A stretch of 64,000 bases of DNA. It comes from Chaenocephalus aceratus. Taxonomy: Eukaryota; Chordata; Actinopteri; Perciformes; Channichthyidae. The first letter of the stretch is position 1. Every line of letters begins with the position of its first letter. The position numbers and the translations under genes were made by a program. Below, in pieces: positions 36,892 through 47,067 of this stretch. The stretch lies in contig CM043796.1 in the NCBI GenBank assembly GCA_023974075.1, positions 22,746,927 to 22,810,926 on the forward strand, in the 5' to 3' direction. The notes beneath the pieces are model-generated. The model ran no database searches, had not been told where the DNA came from, and was given only the letters and a program-made list of their open reading frames with translations.

Positions 36892-37079
36892 GTGAAGGCT
36901 GTATCAGCCACATCTGCATGGGGTACAACGACAGCGGGCCTAAGGGCCCAGCGGCCGAGGCAGCTGCCAGTCTGCCCAAGGGCCGGAGGAACTGAATATA
37001 AGGCACCCTCTTGCCCGGCCCACGTGGAAGTAGGCATCCCTCGGTTGGGAACCCACTCCACCTGTGCGTATGCAGTAGT

Positions 37080-37586
37080 CAGCATATAGAATGCAGCACC
37101 TTCAGGAATCTGTTGATTCCTCTGAGGTCCAAGATCGGGCGAAAACCGCCGACTTTCTTGCTCACGAGAAAGTATGCCGAGTAGAACCCCCTGGCTAAGC
37201 AGAGGGTCTTACTGGGTTGATTGCGTCCTTGGACAAAAGGACGGACAACTCTTGGCTAGAGGTAGGGCCCCTGCCGGATCGCTGACGACTGTCAATTAGA
37301 CCCAGCCGAAGGCTAGGGGCCGGAGCTGCGGTCCGTACCCCTGGGTTAAGGTGAAAACCACCCAAGGGACGGAAGTACAGACTGCCCAGAAACTGAGCTG
37401 CTGCTGGGAAAGCAGCCGCCGACCACCCCGGGATTTCAGAGCCCAGCCCCCCCGGACCCTGGAGCATCTCATCATTTCATTCAGCGCTGGTTGTCCTTGG
37501 GTGGTGCCCCAGCAAACAATGTGGGCTTCGTAAATAATTGGACAGCCTTCTGGGGAAAAACCTGGTCTGATTAAGAGAGACGGCAT
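37080..37586 (-). pseudogene. DIRS reverse transcriptase N-terminal remnant
   Basis: Across several frames it reads QELSVLLSKDAINPVRPS, then a degenerate RFSPDLGPQRN, then AAFYML. This is the order of the DIRS RT entry region (connector, fingers, and the LDLRGLN-like and FHML-like motifs). The catalytic YxDD-type box is not found; the sequence from about 36900 to 37080 is degenerate. Sequence between here and the L2 (37590-37794) has no clear identity. Confidence 0.55.
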
Positions 37587-37794
37587 TCACCCTACTTTGA
37601 AAGGTGCAGATCTCATTTCGGCAAACATTTCAGGGCTTTGTGGACGTAATCCATGCAAACTGGAGTTGAGACCAGGAGGCAGAGTCGCAGTCTTACTACG
37701 CTCTTCTTTGCGCTCTCTCCTAGGCAGTCACCCATAGGAATCCCGAACCCAATAAAATACCCAATATTAGCGGTGTGTGGTGTCTGCCAAGGAC

Positions 37795-40700
37795 AATTTA
37801 AAGGTAAAACCTAATAGAGGTGTCATACATAATAACCTATAAAAGTAAATGTAACAACTACTACAGTGCAACAAAACAGGAAGATTAAATGTGGTCTCTT
37901 AAACATAGATCTCTAGCATCTAAAGCAATATTAGTAAATGATTTAATATCAGATTATAATATTGATATATGCTGTCTCACTGAAACTTGGTTGAGACATG
38001 AAGAATATGTCAGCATAAATGAGGCCACTCCACCCAGCCATGGTCAACACTCATATTGCTCGAGGCACGGGCCGAGGAGGTGGAGTTGCAGCAATCTTTG
38101 ACTCAAGTTTTACTTATCAATAATAAACCAAAATGTAATTATACCTCTTTTGAAAGCCTTCGTTTTTAGTCTTACGCATCCGACCTGGAAAACTTTGCAG
38201 CCAATCTTATTTGTTACAGTGTATCGTGCACCAGGTCCTTATTCAGAATTCTTATCAGAATTCTCTGAGTTTTTATCAACTTTGGTTCTTAAAACAGACA
38301 AAGTAATTATCGTAGGTGACTTTAATATTCATGTTGACGATGATAAAAATAGCCTTACTGTTGCATTTAACTCTATATTAGATTCTGTTGGTTTCTGTCA
38401 GAGTGTAAATAAACCAACCCACTGTTATAATCACACTCTCGACCTTGTTCTGACTTATGGTATTGAAATTGAGCAACTATTAGTCGAACCGCATAATCCT
38501 GCCTTTATATCCGACCATTTCTTAGTAACTTTTGAAGTACTGTTACTAGACTACAAAGCATTAGTCAAAAGCTTTTTGCAGCAGAAACCTATCTGTTAGT
38601 GCTATAGCCACATTTAAGGAAGAGATTCCACCAATACTTAACTCGATAGCATGTCTGCAATGTAGGAAACTTATACAAAATGTACACCACCCCAAATTGA
38701 TCATGTTGTTGATAGTGCTACAGATGCGCTGCGGAATAAAATTAGACTCTGTTGCTCCTTTGAAAAAGAAGAAAATAAAACAACATAGATTAGCTCCATG
38801 GCATAATGCCGAAACCCGCAAAATAAAGCAAAAGTCTAGACAACTTGAAAGGATATGGCGTTCCAACTAAACTTGAAGAATCTCGTTTAAATTTGGCATA
38901 TTACTCTCAATGAATATAAGAAAGCACTGCGTAAAGCGAGAAGCAAGCCTACTACTCTTCATTAATAGATGAGAATAGAATAATGCAAGATTTCTTTTCA
39001 GCACTGTAGCCAGGCTGACAGAGAGCCACAGCTCGATTGAGCCTTCTATTCCCATAGCACTCAGTAGCAATGATTTTATGTGCTTTTTTAACGATAAAAT
39101 TGTTACTCTTAGAAACAAAATTAATGACCTCTTGCCTTCGACCAGTATAGTGTTATCAACAGCTCCCGGAATCGTAAGTTCTAATATTACACTAGATAGT
39201 AAACAAGAATGCTTTTCAGCCATTAACCTTGAACAATTACATTCAATGATTCTCTCTTCTAAACCATCAACGTGCATGTTAGACCCAATTCCAACTAAGC
39301 TGTTGAAGGAAGTTTTTCCATTAATTAGCACTTCTTTATTAAATATTATGAATATGTCTTTATTATCAGGCTATGTTCCACAATCATTCAAAGTAGCAGT
39401 GATAAAACCGCTTCTTAAAAAGCACAACCTCGATCCAGAGGTTTTAGCCAACTATAGACCTATTTCTAATCTTTCCGTTCCTCTCAAAAATTCTTGAGAA
39501 AGCGTTCGCAAAACAGTTGTGTGATTACTTAAAAAACAATGATTTATTTGAAGATTTCAGTCTGGCTTTAGAACACATCATAGCACAGAGACAGCTCTGG
39601 TTAAAGTCACAAATTATATTCTAATAGCCTCAGACAAGGGACTTGTCTCTATTCTTGTTTGCTCGATCTCAGTGCTGCATTTTATACTATCGACCATGAT
39701 ATCCTATTTGCAAAAGACTAGAGCACTTAGTTGGCATACAGGGAACTGCTTTAGGCTGGTTTAGGTCCTATCTATCTGAACGCTCTCAGTTTGTACGTGT
39801 TAACGATGAATCTTCCACGCAAACCAAAGTTAGCCATGGAGTGCCACAGGGCTCAGTGCTCGGACCCTATTTTGTTCACATTATATATGCTTCCGTTAGG
39901 CAATATATAAGGAATCATTCTGTAAACTTTCATTGTTATGCGGATGATACTCAACTATATTTATCAATCAAGCCTGATGAAATTAATCATCTAAATAAAA
40001 TTCAACACTACCTTAAGGACTTAAAAACGTGGATGACCTTAAACTTTTTGATGTTAAACACGACCAAAACTGAAGTTATTGTACTTGGCCCGAAGAATCT
40101 ACGAAACAAATTATCTAAAGATATACTAACTATGGATGGCATTAATTTGGCCTCCAGTGAGACTGTAAGGAATCTTGGTGTTATATTTGATCAGGATTTA
40201 TCCTTTAACGCCCACATAAAATCAATTTCAAGGACCGCCTACTTCCATCTAACGTAACATTGCAAAAATCAGGCATATCTTGCCTCAAAACGATGCAGAG
40301 AAACTAGTCCATGCATTTGTTACTTCTAGGCTGGATTATTGTAACTCTTTATTATCAGGGAGTACCAAGAAGTCAATCAAGTCGCTTCAGCTGATTCAAA
40401 ATGCTGCGGCTCGTGTACTAACCAGAGTTAGGAAAAGGGACCACATTACTCCTGTTCTGGCTGCCTTACACTGGCTCCCTATAGAACACAGGATATAATT
40501 TAAAATTCTTCTTCCTCGCCTACAAGCCCTTATTGGGCAGGCGCCATCTTACCTTAAAGAACTCATTATACCCTACTGTCCTACTAGGGCATTGCGTTCC
40601 AAGAATGCAGGGTTGTTGGTTGTTCCTAGAATCTCTAAAAAGTACAATGGGAGCCAGAGCCTTTTCTTATCAAGCTCCACATTTGTGGAATCAGCTTCCA

Positions 40701-41399
40701 GCTTGTGTTCGGGCGGCAGACCACCCTATCCGTTTTTAAGAGTGTGCTTAAGACCTTCCTTTTTTGATAAAGCTTATAGTTAGGGCTGATTAGATTCAGC
40801 CCCTAGTTTTGCTGATATAGGCTTAGTTTGTCGGGGGACATCTTACTTCTTCCTTCTCTCTGTCTATACCCGTGTACTCTCATGTTCCGATTAACCCAGC
40901 TTCCCCAAATGTCCTTCTTTTTGGTGTCTATATACGCTGGGATCCGGAGTCATGGATGATCCTGCGGTCCTGTGTCCTGGATCGCGAGCGCTGGATCTTG
41001 AGTCGTGGCTGTGGTCCTGGATCATAGGTCCTGGATGGATATCCTCGTGGATTCATCTTCCTATTATACACACATGCATTTCCAAACATCTGGACTACCT
41101 ATGTTGCAAATGTATTATCTTTTTCAATTTACACACGGCATCTATTGCACGTCTGTCCCGTCCTGGGAGAGGGATCCCTCCTCTGTTGCTCTCCCTGAGG
41201 TTTCTCTCCCATTTTTCCCTTTAAACTGGGTTTTCTTTGGAAGTTTTTCCTTGTACGATGTGAGGGTCTAAGGACAGAGGGTGTCGTATTGTCATACTGA
41301 TATTCTGTACACACTGTGAAGACCACTGAGACAAATGTAACATTTGTGATATTGGGCTATATAAATAAACATTGATTGATTGATTGATTGATTGATTGA
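37795..41399 (+). mobile_element. L2/Maui-like LINE, copy B, longest copy
   Basis: A 3.6-kb L2-clade element containing most of ORF2 (endonuclease plus reverse transcriptase) and the same 3' UTR as copies A and C, ending in tattgggctatataaataaa and (ATTG)n at about 41370-41399. It lies inside DIRS copy 2: RT remnants precede it and gag C-terminal remnants follow it, both on the minus strand. The 5' edge near 37795 is estimated. I could not define a target-site duplication. Confidence 0.85.
37880..40783 (+). pseudogene. L2 ORF2: endonuclease and reverse transcriptase, decayed
   Basis: The endonuclease reads from about 37889 (LTETWLRHEEYVS) and, in the frame of 38150-38599, IVGDFNIHVDDD and ISDHFLVTFE, the catalytic GDxN and SDH motifs of apurinic/apyrimidinic-like endonucleases. 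The RT starts in 39078-39497 (KVAVIKPLLKK, LANYRPISNLS). The VPQGSVLGP and YADDTQLYL boxes are in 39841-40257, and the post-RT segment LDYCNSLLSG plus LQLIQNAAARVLTRVRKRD is in 40280-40498. The C-terminus is in 40533-40783. These blocks occupy at least six frame segments, so frameshifts abolish the product. Domain order and spacing are otherwise complete for L2 ORF2. Confidence 0.85.
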
Positions 41400-41409
41400 T
41401 GGAGCCTCT

Positions 41410-42110
41410 TGGGGGGGGGGGGGGTTCCGGTAAGGCTCTGGGGCACAAGGCCGCCTGGAAGGCGGGCGACATGGGGCACGAAAGTCATTGGGAGGCGGTT
41501 GAGTGGGCCGCTAAGACCTCTGCAGACCACCCCTGTAATCCGGCGGCTGAGTGCGGCTGCTAGAGCGGCCCCTGGGCCTGCTGGGAGTGGGCACAGGTCT
41601 GCGAGGACCCGAGTGCTGCTGCCTGGTCTGCCTAGCTTGGGCGGCACGCTCCAGTGCCTCCAGGGCAGCTGATCTAAACAGCTCTAAACAGCTCACCCCC
41701 CCAACCGAAGGAGGGGGGGGGGGGGGCTAGCCCCTACACCGGGCCCAGGCTGAAGAGGCGACTTCATCATGCCCCTATAGGCAGCTAGCCGATCCACTTT
41801 AGAGGACAGCCTGTTTCTAGTCCTTCTATTAGGGGGGGCACACATAGCCATCGCTCCCTCAAGTCGCCGGGAACGGCCGAATTGATCTGGAGGAGGACGT
41901 GACAAGGAGAGGTGTCTGTTGGCTGCTGCCAGACGTTCCACCTCAGTGATTCGAGCCACTCTGAGCACCCGAGGCATTGCAGCTACAGCTCATGCAGGCG
42001 TTTACCGTGAGAACCTCCCTCAATGCTCGAATTTTCGTCCCCACTGAACCACAGAAGCGGCCGAGGCAGGAGGGGCAGCGGTCGTGGCCGTCCTCGGGCT
42101 CAAGAGAAGC
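41410..42110 (-). pseudogene. DIRS copy 2 gag remnant
   Basis: Near the upstream end a Cys/His motif reads DGHDRCPSCLGRF, matching the DSHQVCLSCLG of copy 1 gag. It is followed by ARITEVERLAAAN and PPNRRTRNRLSSKVDRLAAY. After a frameshift near 41700, ALEALERAAQARQTRQQ and an Arg/Pro-rich tail follow. The two halves were connected through their positions on the minus strand on the far side of the L2 insertion. The start codon cannot be set and the product is broken. Confidence 0.6.
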
Positions 42111-42147
42111 ATAAAGGCGCTACATGAATGAACCATTCTGTAGGTAG

Positions 42148-43515
42148 CCAGATGCAGCGTAGCCGGGAGCGGGTGCGGGAACCCAGCCTTCACCAGCTAC
42201 CTGCTTAATGGAAAGAGTAGAGCGTTGCTGCTACTCGCCGAACAGAAAGAGGATGTAATTACACCCACGTTACAGCAGAGGGAGCGGGAGCGAGAGCACT
42301 GCCTTCCACCTGGCTGGATTAATAAACACGGCAGTTCAGCGTCTACCAGGAGCGGGGGGCGAGAACCCTGCCGGCTGAGTTAGAGACGAATGCCAGATGC
42401 AGCATAACCGGGAGCGGGTGCGGGAACCAGCCTTCACCCGCTACCTGCTTAACGGAAAAACAGGGCAGTTCCGCGTCTACCAGGAGCGGGGGCGAGAACA
42501 CTACCTTCACTGGTTGAGTTAGAGACGAATGCCAGATGCAGCATAACCGGGAGCGGGTGCGGGAACACAGCCTTCACCAGCTACCTGCTTAACAGAAAGA
42601 GTAGAGCCCGCGCCGCTACTCGCCCAACAGAAATAGGGATGTAATTACACCCACGTTACCGGCAGAGGGAGCGGGAGCGAGATCACTGCATTCACCTAGC
42701 TGGATTAGTAAATAAGGCAGTTTACCAAGAGCGGGGGCGAGAACACTGCCTTCACTGGCTGAGCTAGAGGCGAGTGCCAGATGCAGCGTAACCGGGAGCG
42801 GGTGCGGGAACACAGCCTTCACCAGCTACCTGCTTAACGGAACCAGGCAGTTTAGCGTCTACCAGGAGCGGGGGCGAGAACACTGCCTTCACTGGTTAAA
42901 TTAAGACGAATGCCAGATGCAGCGTAACCGGGAGCGGGTGCGGGAACACAGCCTTCACCAGCTACCTGCTTAACGGAGAAACAAGGCAGTTCCCGCGTCT
43001 ACCAGGAGCGGGGGCGAGAACACTGCCTTCACTGGTCGAGTTAGAGACGAATGCCAGATGCAGCGTAACCGGGAGCGGGTGCGGGAACACAGCCTTCACC
43101 AGCTACCTGCTTAACGGAATAAACAAGGCAGTTTAGCGTCTACCAGGAGCGGGGGCGAGAACACTGCCTTCACTGGTTAAATTAAAGACGAAATGCCAGA
43201 TGCAGCATAACCGGGAGCGGGTGCGGGAACACAGCCTTCACCAGCTACCTGCTTAACGGAATAAACAAGGCAGTTTAGCGTCTACCAGGAGCGGGGGCGA
43301 GAACACTGCCTTCACTGGTTAAATTAAAGACGAATGCCAGATGCAGCGTAACCGGGAGCGGGTGCGGGAACACAGCCTTCACCGGCTACCTGCTTAATGG
43401 AGAAACAAGGCAGTTCCGCGTCTACCAGGAGCGGGGGCGAGAACACTGCCTTCACTGGTCGAGTTAGAGACGAATGCCAGATGCAGCGTAACCGGGAGCG
43501 GGTGCGGGAACACAG
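42148..43515. repeat. About 140-bp satellite array, nine units, nested structure
   Basis: The mark ccagatgcagc recurs at about 42148, 42392, 42532, 42777, 42912, 43053, 43196, 43337 and 43477. Spacings are 244, 140, 245, 135, 141, 143, 141 and 140. Two long units carry an extra block of about 105 bp with ctactcgcc and aattacacccacgttac. Each 140-bp unit is itself two related halves: gagcgggtgcgggaacacag and gagcgggggcgagaacactg. The array abuts the DIRS copy 2 gag N-terminus and stops mid-unit at 43515, where Harbinger-like sequence begins. Confidence 0.93.
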
Positions 43516-43753
43516 CCACGATACGACCAAAGTGTTTCACGCTCATTATATGACAAAAGTGTTTCAAGTATTTAATTAATTGTAGCTACCACTTTTACGT
43601 ATTAAAATATGTATGCTTTTGTTTGTGTATTCAGAAGTTAGGTTGCCACCGCAGACCATGTGTTTTGGATGCTTGACCGAGCAACCGAGTGGTGGGGTGT
43701 GATTGTTCCATCTTCCACACACACTCAGTGGGTGGAGAAACCTGTGCAATAAA

Positions 43754-43870
43754 CTGCGGCCAGCGATGGAGAGACAGGACACACCATTCCGCAAGTGTAT
43801 ACCTTTAAGGAAAAGGGTGGCCATCGCACTGTGGAAGCTTGCCACCGGCTCAGAGTACAGAAGCATTAAG
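43754..43870 (+). pseudogene. Harbinger transposase N-terminal fragment
   Basis: In one frame: LRPAMERQDTPFRKCIPLRK followed by RVAIALWKLATGSEYRSIK. This is the conserved region just before the DDE core of PIF/Harbinger (HARBI1-like) transposases. Weaker matches extend upstream to about 43725 (LSGWRNLCNK) after an in-frame stop. The DDE catalytic domain is missing: after EYRSI the sequence enters the 105-bp inverted repeat. It cannot encode an active nuclease. Confidence 0.75.
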
Positions 43871-43968
43871 TAAAATAAGCTTATACCACTGTGTGGAAAT
43901 GCTCTGTTACAAACTAGCTAGTACGCAGCTAGCACAATTGTGTGTGACATCCTATTATATACATAAGG
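43863..43968 (+). repeat. Inverted repeat arm 1 (partner 45438-45543)
   Basis: From cattaagtaaaataagc to catcctattatatacata the segment is almost identical to the reverse complement of 45438-45543, with a single-base indel. The arms are 1.47 kb apart. Confidence 0.93.
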
Positions 43969-44714
43969 CTAGTGCCATTTGTTTTGTTTTATTATTACTA
44001 CATTGTATTGAACATAAATAAATCTTTTTTTCTCTTTCACATATGTGTTTGTCAAATGATTTAAACAAAAAAATGTTATCAGAATTGACTATTTAGTAAA
44101 TATTTGATTTTCAAGCACCAGTAAGTACTTCCCGTAATAAGAACATTTGAGCAAATATGAAAGTAAACAAATACAAATGATCTCTTATCCCCCTTCTCTT
44201 TCTGTTTTTTCTAAATACCCCCTTCCATTTTATTTGTAAAAGGAAATCTTTTACTTTAAGTAATGTCAGTTACCAAATAATGCTTTAGGAGGACCTCAAG
44301 CAGGCAAACTCAATTTCTTGCTTTAAATCTCTTAAAATTAACTTTTATCTTATGGGCTTTTCCTAACTGGTGTTTCTTATTGCATGTTCATATCTCTAGA
44401 TCTTAATTGGGCTATTTTTACAATTGTTTGAGTGATATTGTTGTTTTTTTAAAGATCCACAAATATTATTAGTAATGGTATTAGTTGTAGCCTATTTTTA
44501 TTTAGGAAAAATATAGGCCTATAACTTCTATCTCATCTGAGTTTTTGTTCTGCTGATTTAAAGCCCTTTAATGGTACATTTCAGTTTGATTGGACTGTAA
44601 TTTTGTGTGTGAGTGGCAACCCAGTGACTTTGTTTACATGCTCACGAAAATCAGTTTGTTAATCAGATTATGGCAGGAAATCAGATGATGCATTTATCAA
44701 CAAGAGATAAATGA

Positions 44715-44910
44715 GAAGTACTTTATTGAATCCCAATTTGGGAAGTGTTTTTTGTTGCAGCATAACAAGGCATGGCATTGTATGTACAATAGAAATAAAA
44801 AAGATATATATATTTGTTGCAGCAGCATAAAAAGGCATGGCATTTTACAAATACAAAATAAAAAAATGTTTGTATTGCAGCAGCATAAAAATATATGGCA
44901 TTATATATAT
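44715..44910. repeat. Short tandem blocks with gcagcataaaa motif, about 60 bp x 3
   Basis: Three degenerate units carry ttgttgcagcataacaaggc, gcagcagcataaaaaggca and gcagcagcataaaaatatat. They follow gaagtactttattgaatccc at 44713, a pattern I associate with retroposon 3' ends on the minus strand. The block overlaps the end of the Myb-like frame, so the last residues of that frame are probably not original. Confidence 0.6.
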
Positions 44911-46427
44911 ATATAAAAAAGGAAAGATAAGAAATAAACAAGAATTAACAAAAACAAGAGAGATGAAACTGAATAATATTAAAATTACAGAGGTGGTTCG
45001 TCTCCTCGACGGGCCACGTCGGCTGCCCCCTAGAACCTGGCCGAGAGTGCGCAGGAAGGCTAGGTTAAACGCATGAGTTTGAGCGTTCTCCTCTCTTCTC
45101 AAGGCCATTTCCTCCTCCCTCGCCCGGGCAACAGCCTCCATGGTCAGCTGCCAGTGCCGATCCACCTGGGCCAGGCTCTGTTCATGGTGCCGTGCCTGCT
45201 GTGCTAGGTGCTCGTCTCCTCCTCGTTTCCTCTTGCCTGTATGACGATAAGATAATTATAGCAATAAGAATTAGCAATAACAATGAAAAACACAGGACGG
45301 GTACAGGTCACACAAGGATATAATAAAATGTATAAGCAGAACAACAGTAAGGATGAACTAAAGAAAGTTCTGGCTCTAGATGTTTACAATGATTGTGAAA
45401 GTGAATTACATTATGTCCAGCCTGTTGATAATGATTATAAATATATGTATATAATAGGATGTCACACACAATTGTGCTAGCTGCGTACTAGCTAGTTTGT
45501 AACAGAGCATTTCCACACAGTGGTATAGCTTATTTTACTTAATGACGATGGATGATCTAAAGTTTAACACAAAGTCACAATTCTAGTAGTTTTTGCCATG
45601 CCTATTTCTTACCTAGAACCACACGCTGCGGTGTCGTGATGGCACTCGGCGTTGGTGTCGATTCCTCCTCGGCTGGTGTCTGTGGTCGAGTTGAGGTCCG
45701 TTCTGATGTTGAGGACGGAACACTGCCCCCACCCGGTGTTCGGGACTGTTCCTCCTCACTAGTCACAATGGCATCATCTAGAACAGCAACATGACTTGTT
45801 AATTCCACGAACTACTGTAGCACAATACTAAATAGCAACAACAACTGTAGAAAAGAAGAACCTAAACAATGGCGCATGTGGTGTTAGCAAACAATAGCTC
45901 TAGCTAATGCTATCTGCCTTAGCTAGCTATGTAGCTCTTCGGGGCTCCATAAAAGCATGGGTTGTCGAACATAAAGGATAAAATACTTGTTTGTTAGAAG
46001 TGAGATTTAGAATAGATAGGGACACAACGCTTTCAAGCAAATAACAGAGCGTTAGCAAAGACTTACCATGCAGGGACTCCAGTAACGCGGTTGCAGAGTC
46101 CAGGCCTCCCTCCCTCCCAACGTTGGCCGGTCTATGGCCATAAATAGCGTCCAACAGGTCGAACCACTTCCAGCTTTTCCTATCGGAACCACTCCGGCCG
46201 TTGTGGTCCTTCACGGCTCTATACTCACTCTTAAGCTTTTTCAGTTTTTCCCTACACTGCTGGAAAGTCCTTGAGAATCCGCGTTCGGACAACAGTGCAG
46301 AGACCTCCTGAAAAACGTTTAGGTTGCGAGTTGTGCCGTCGAGCTCCCGCTAGATTTTATCATCTGCAATCAGCTGGAGGAACGTCGCAACTTCGTCAAT
46401 TGACCACGGTATGCTTTTCTTAGTCAT
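44845..46427 (-). pseudogene. Harbinger Myb/SANT-like DNA-binding protein, 3 exons, one stop
   Basis: Three exons join in frame. Exon 1 is 46427-46067 (GTAAGT donor), exon 2 is 45777-45613 (acceptor ttctag, donor GTAAGA) and exon 3 is 45236-44845 (acceptor tacag). The total is 918 nt, 305 residues plus stop. Exon 1 holds a trihelix/Myb-SANT-like domain: KSIPWSIDEVATFLQLI, SERGFSRTFQQCREKLKKLK and WKWFDLLDAIYGHRPA. Exon 2 is Ser/Thr/Pro-rich, and exon 3 begins with a GKRKRGG nuclear-localisation-like stretch followed by a charged helix. In the family this protein binds transposon ends and carries the transposase into the nucleus. Codon 26 is TAG (46352-46350), between DDKI and REL; CAG is a likely ancestor. 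The C-terminal 45 or so residues come from AT-rich repeats. Confidence 0.8.
45438..45543 (-). repeat. Inverted repeat arm 2 (partner 43863-43968)
   Basis: The reverse complement of this segment matches 43863-43968 almost perfectly. It lies within intron 2 of the Myb-like gene (45612-45237). Confidence 0.93.
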
Positions 46428-46740
46428 TTTCTTAGGTTTACAAAAATGCTGCAAGCGTCCCTTAATATATGCGACACTAGGGATTAAGTCGCGCGAGAAT
46501 TGTCGATTTTCTCTGACCAATCAGCAGTCGTCACTAGTTTAGCATATTCCGCCCGGTTGTTGGCCCCGCTTGTTGGCCCCGCTTGTTGGCCTCGATAGAA
46601 CCACGATTTAGTCGGGCCAGAAAAAGGGTGAAAAAGTAGCCTCGGGCCAAAACTAGGCCAAGTGGAAACTCAACCAAAAACGGGCCCCGCACGGCTCGGC
46701 GCGCTTAAAGCGAGCTACCCGCTGCAGTGGAAACGCGCCA

Positions 46741-47067
46741 TAAATGGCACAAGACGAACTGGCCCAGGACAAAGGGAGACAGGACTATTTATACATGAGG
46801 TAAGGGGGAACAGGTGGAAACAATCAGGGGCGGGGCAGACACTGACGATGGTGGCAAAACACACAAAGGGAGGAAGTAAAGGGACCTGAAATGAGACCAG
46901 AGGTTAGTACAAAATAAAACAGGAAGTGCAATGACAGGACTAGACAGGTGAACAAAAAGACTTGACTAAACATAAATCTAACCTGGGCTATGAACTAAAC
47001 GTGAAACAATAACATGAACCTGATTAACATGACATGAACAATTTAGCAGACATGACGGGATGTTACA
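46741..47067 (-). mobile_element. LTR-like fragment, cut by the Harbinger element
   Basis: On the minus strand it begins TGTAACATCCCGTCATG. Further on it has ccacctgttcccccttacct, a TATA box (tataaatag, about 46783-46791), then ccctttgtcctgggccagtt and cgtcttgtgcc. It stops at 46741, where the Harbinger end starts. The block order matches 20100-20415 on the plus strand. This is a U3/R-like piece with no coding content. Confidence 0.45.

Larger units (their letters stand above)
35951..43515 (-). mobile_element. DIRS-type retrotransposon, copy 2, degenerate, split by L2
   Basis: Minus-strand order: satellite-bearing leader (43515-42148), gag remnant (about 42110-41410), L2 insertion (41399-37795), RT remnant (about 37586-37080), RNase H remnant (36891-36533), recombinase remnant (about 36500-36250) and terminal repeat (about 36140-35951). 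The terminus reads gttacggctgtaactacggt, ctatgagtcccggatgacc and gccagaggcggtgctt, blocks I recognise from fish DIRS inverted termini. Frameshifts and deletions occur in every domain. It belongs to a different lineage from copy 1, judging by divergent RNase H wording. Confidence 0.75.
43516..46739. mobile_element. PIF/Harbinger transposon, rearranged
   Basis: The element contains a transposase fragment on the plus strand and a convergent Myb/SANT-like gene on the minus strand, the two genes typical of PIF/Harbinger elements. The right end, read on the minus strand, is GGCGCGTTTCCACTGCAGCG then ggtagctcgc, a start I recognise from fish Harbinger families. A matching left terminus is not seen, so the left edge (set where the satellite stops) is probably a deletion breakpoint. 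A 105-bp inverted duplication lies inside. Non-autonomous. Confidence 0.7.

Noticed and set aside
36795..37089. Plus-strand frames of 69-131 residues over 36.1-37.1 kb
   Set aside because: They are shadows of the minus-strand DIRS recombinase/RNase H/RT remnants.
42148..43515. CRISPR-like or coding repeat array
   Set aside because: There are no unique spacers. The units are whole tandem copies with indels of changing frame, hence a satellite.
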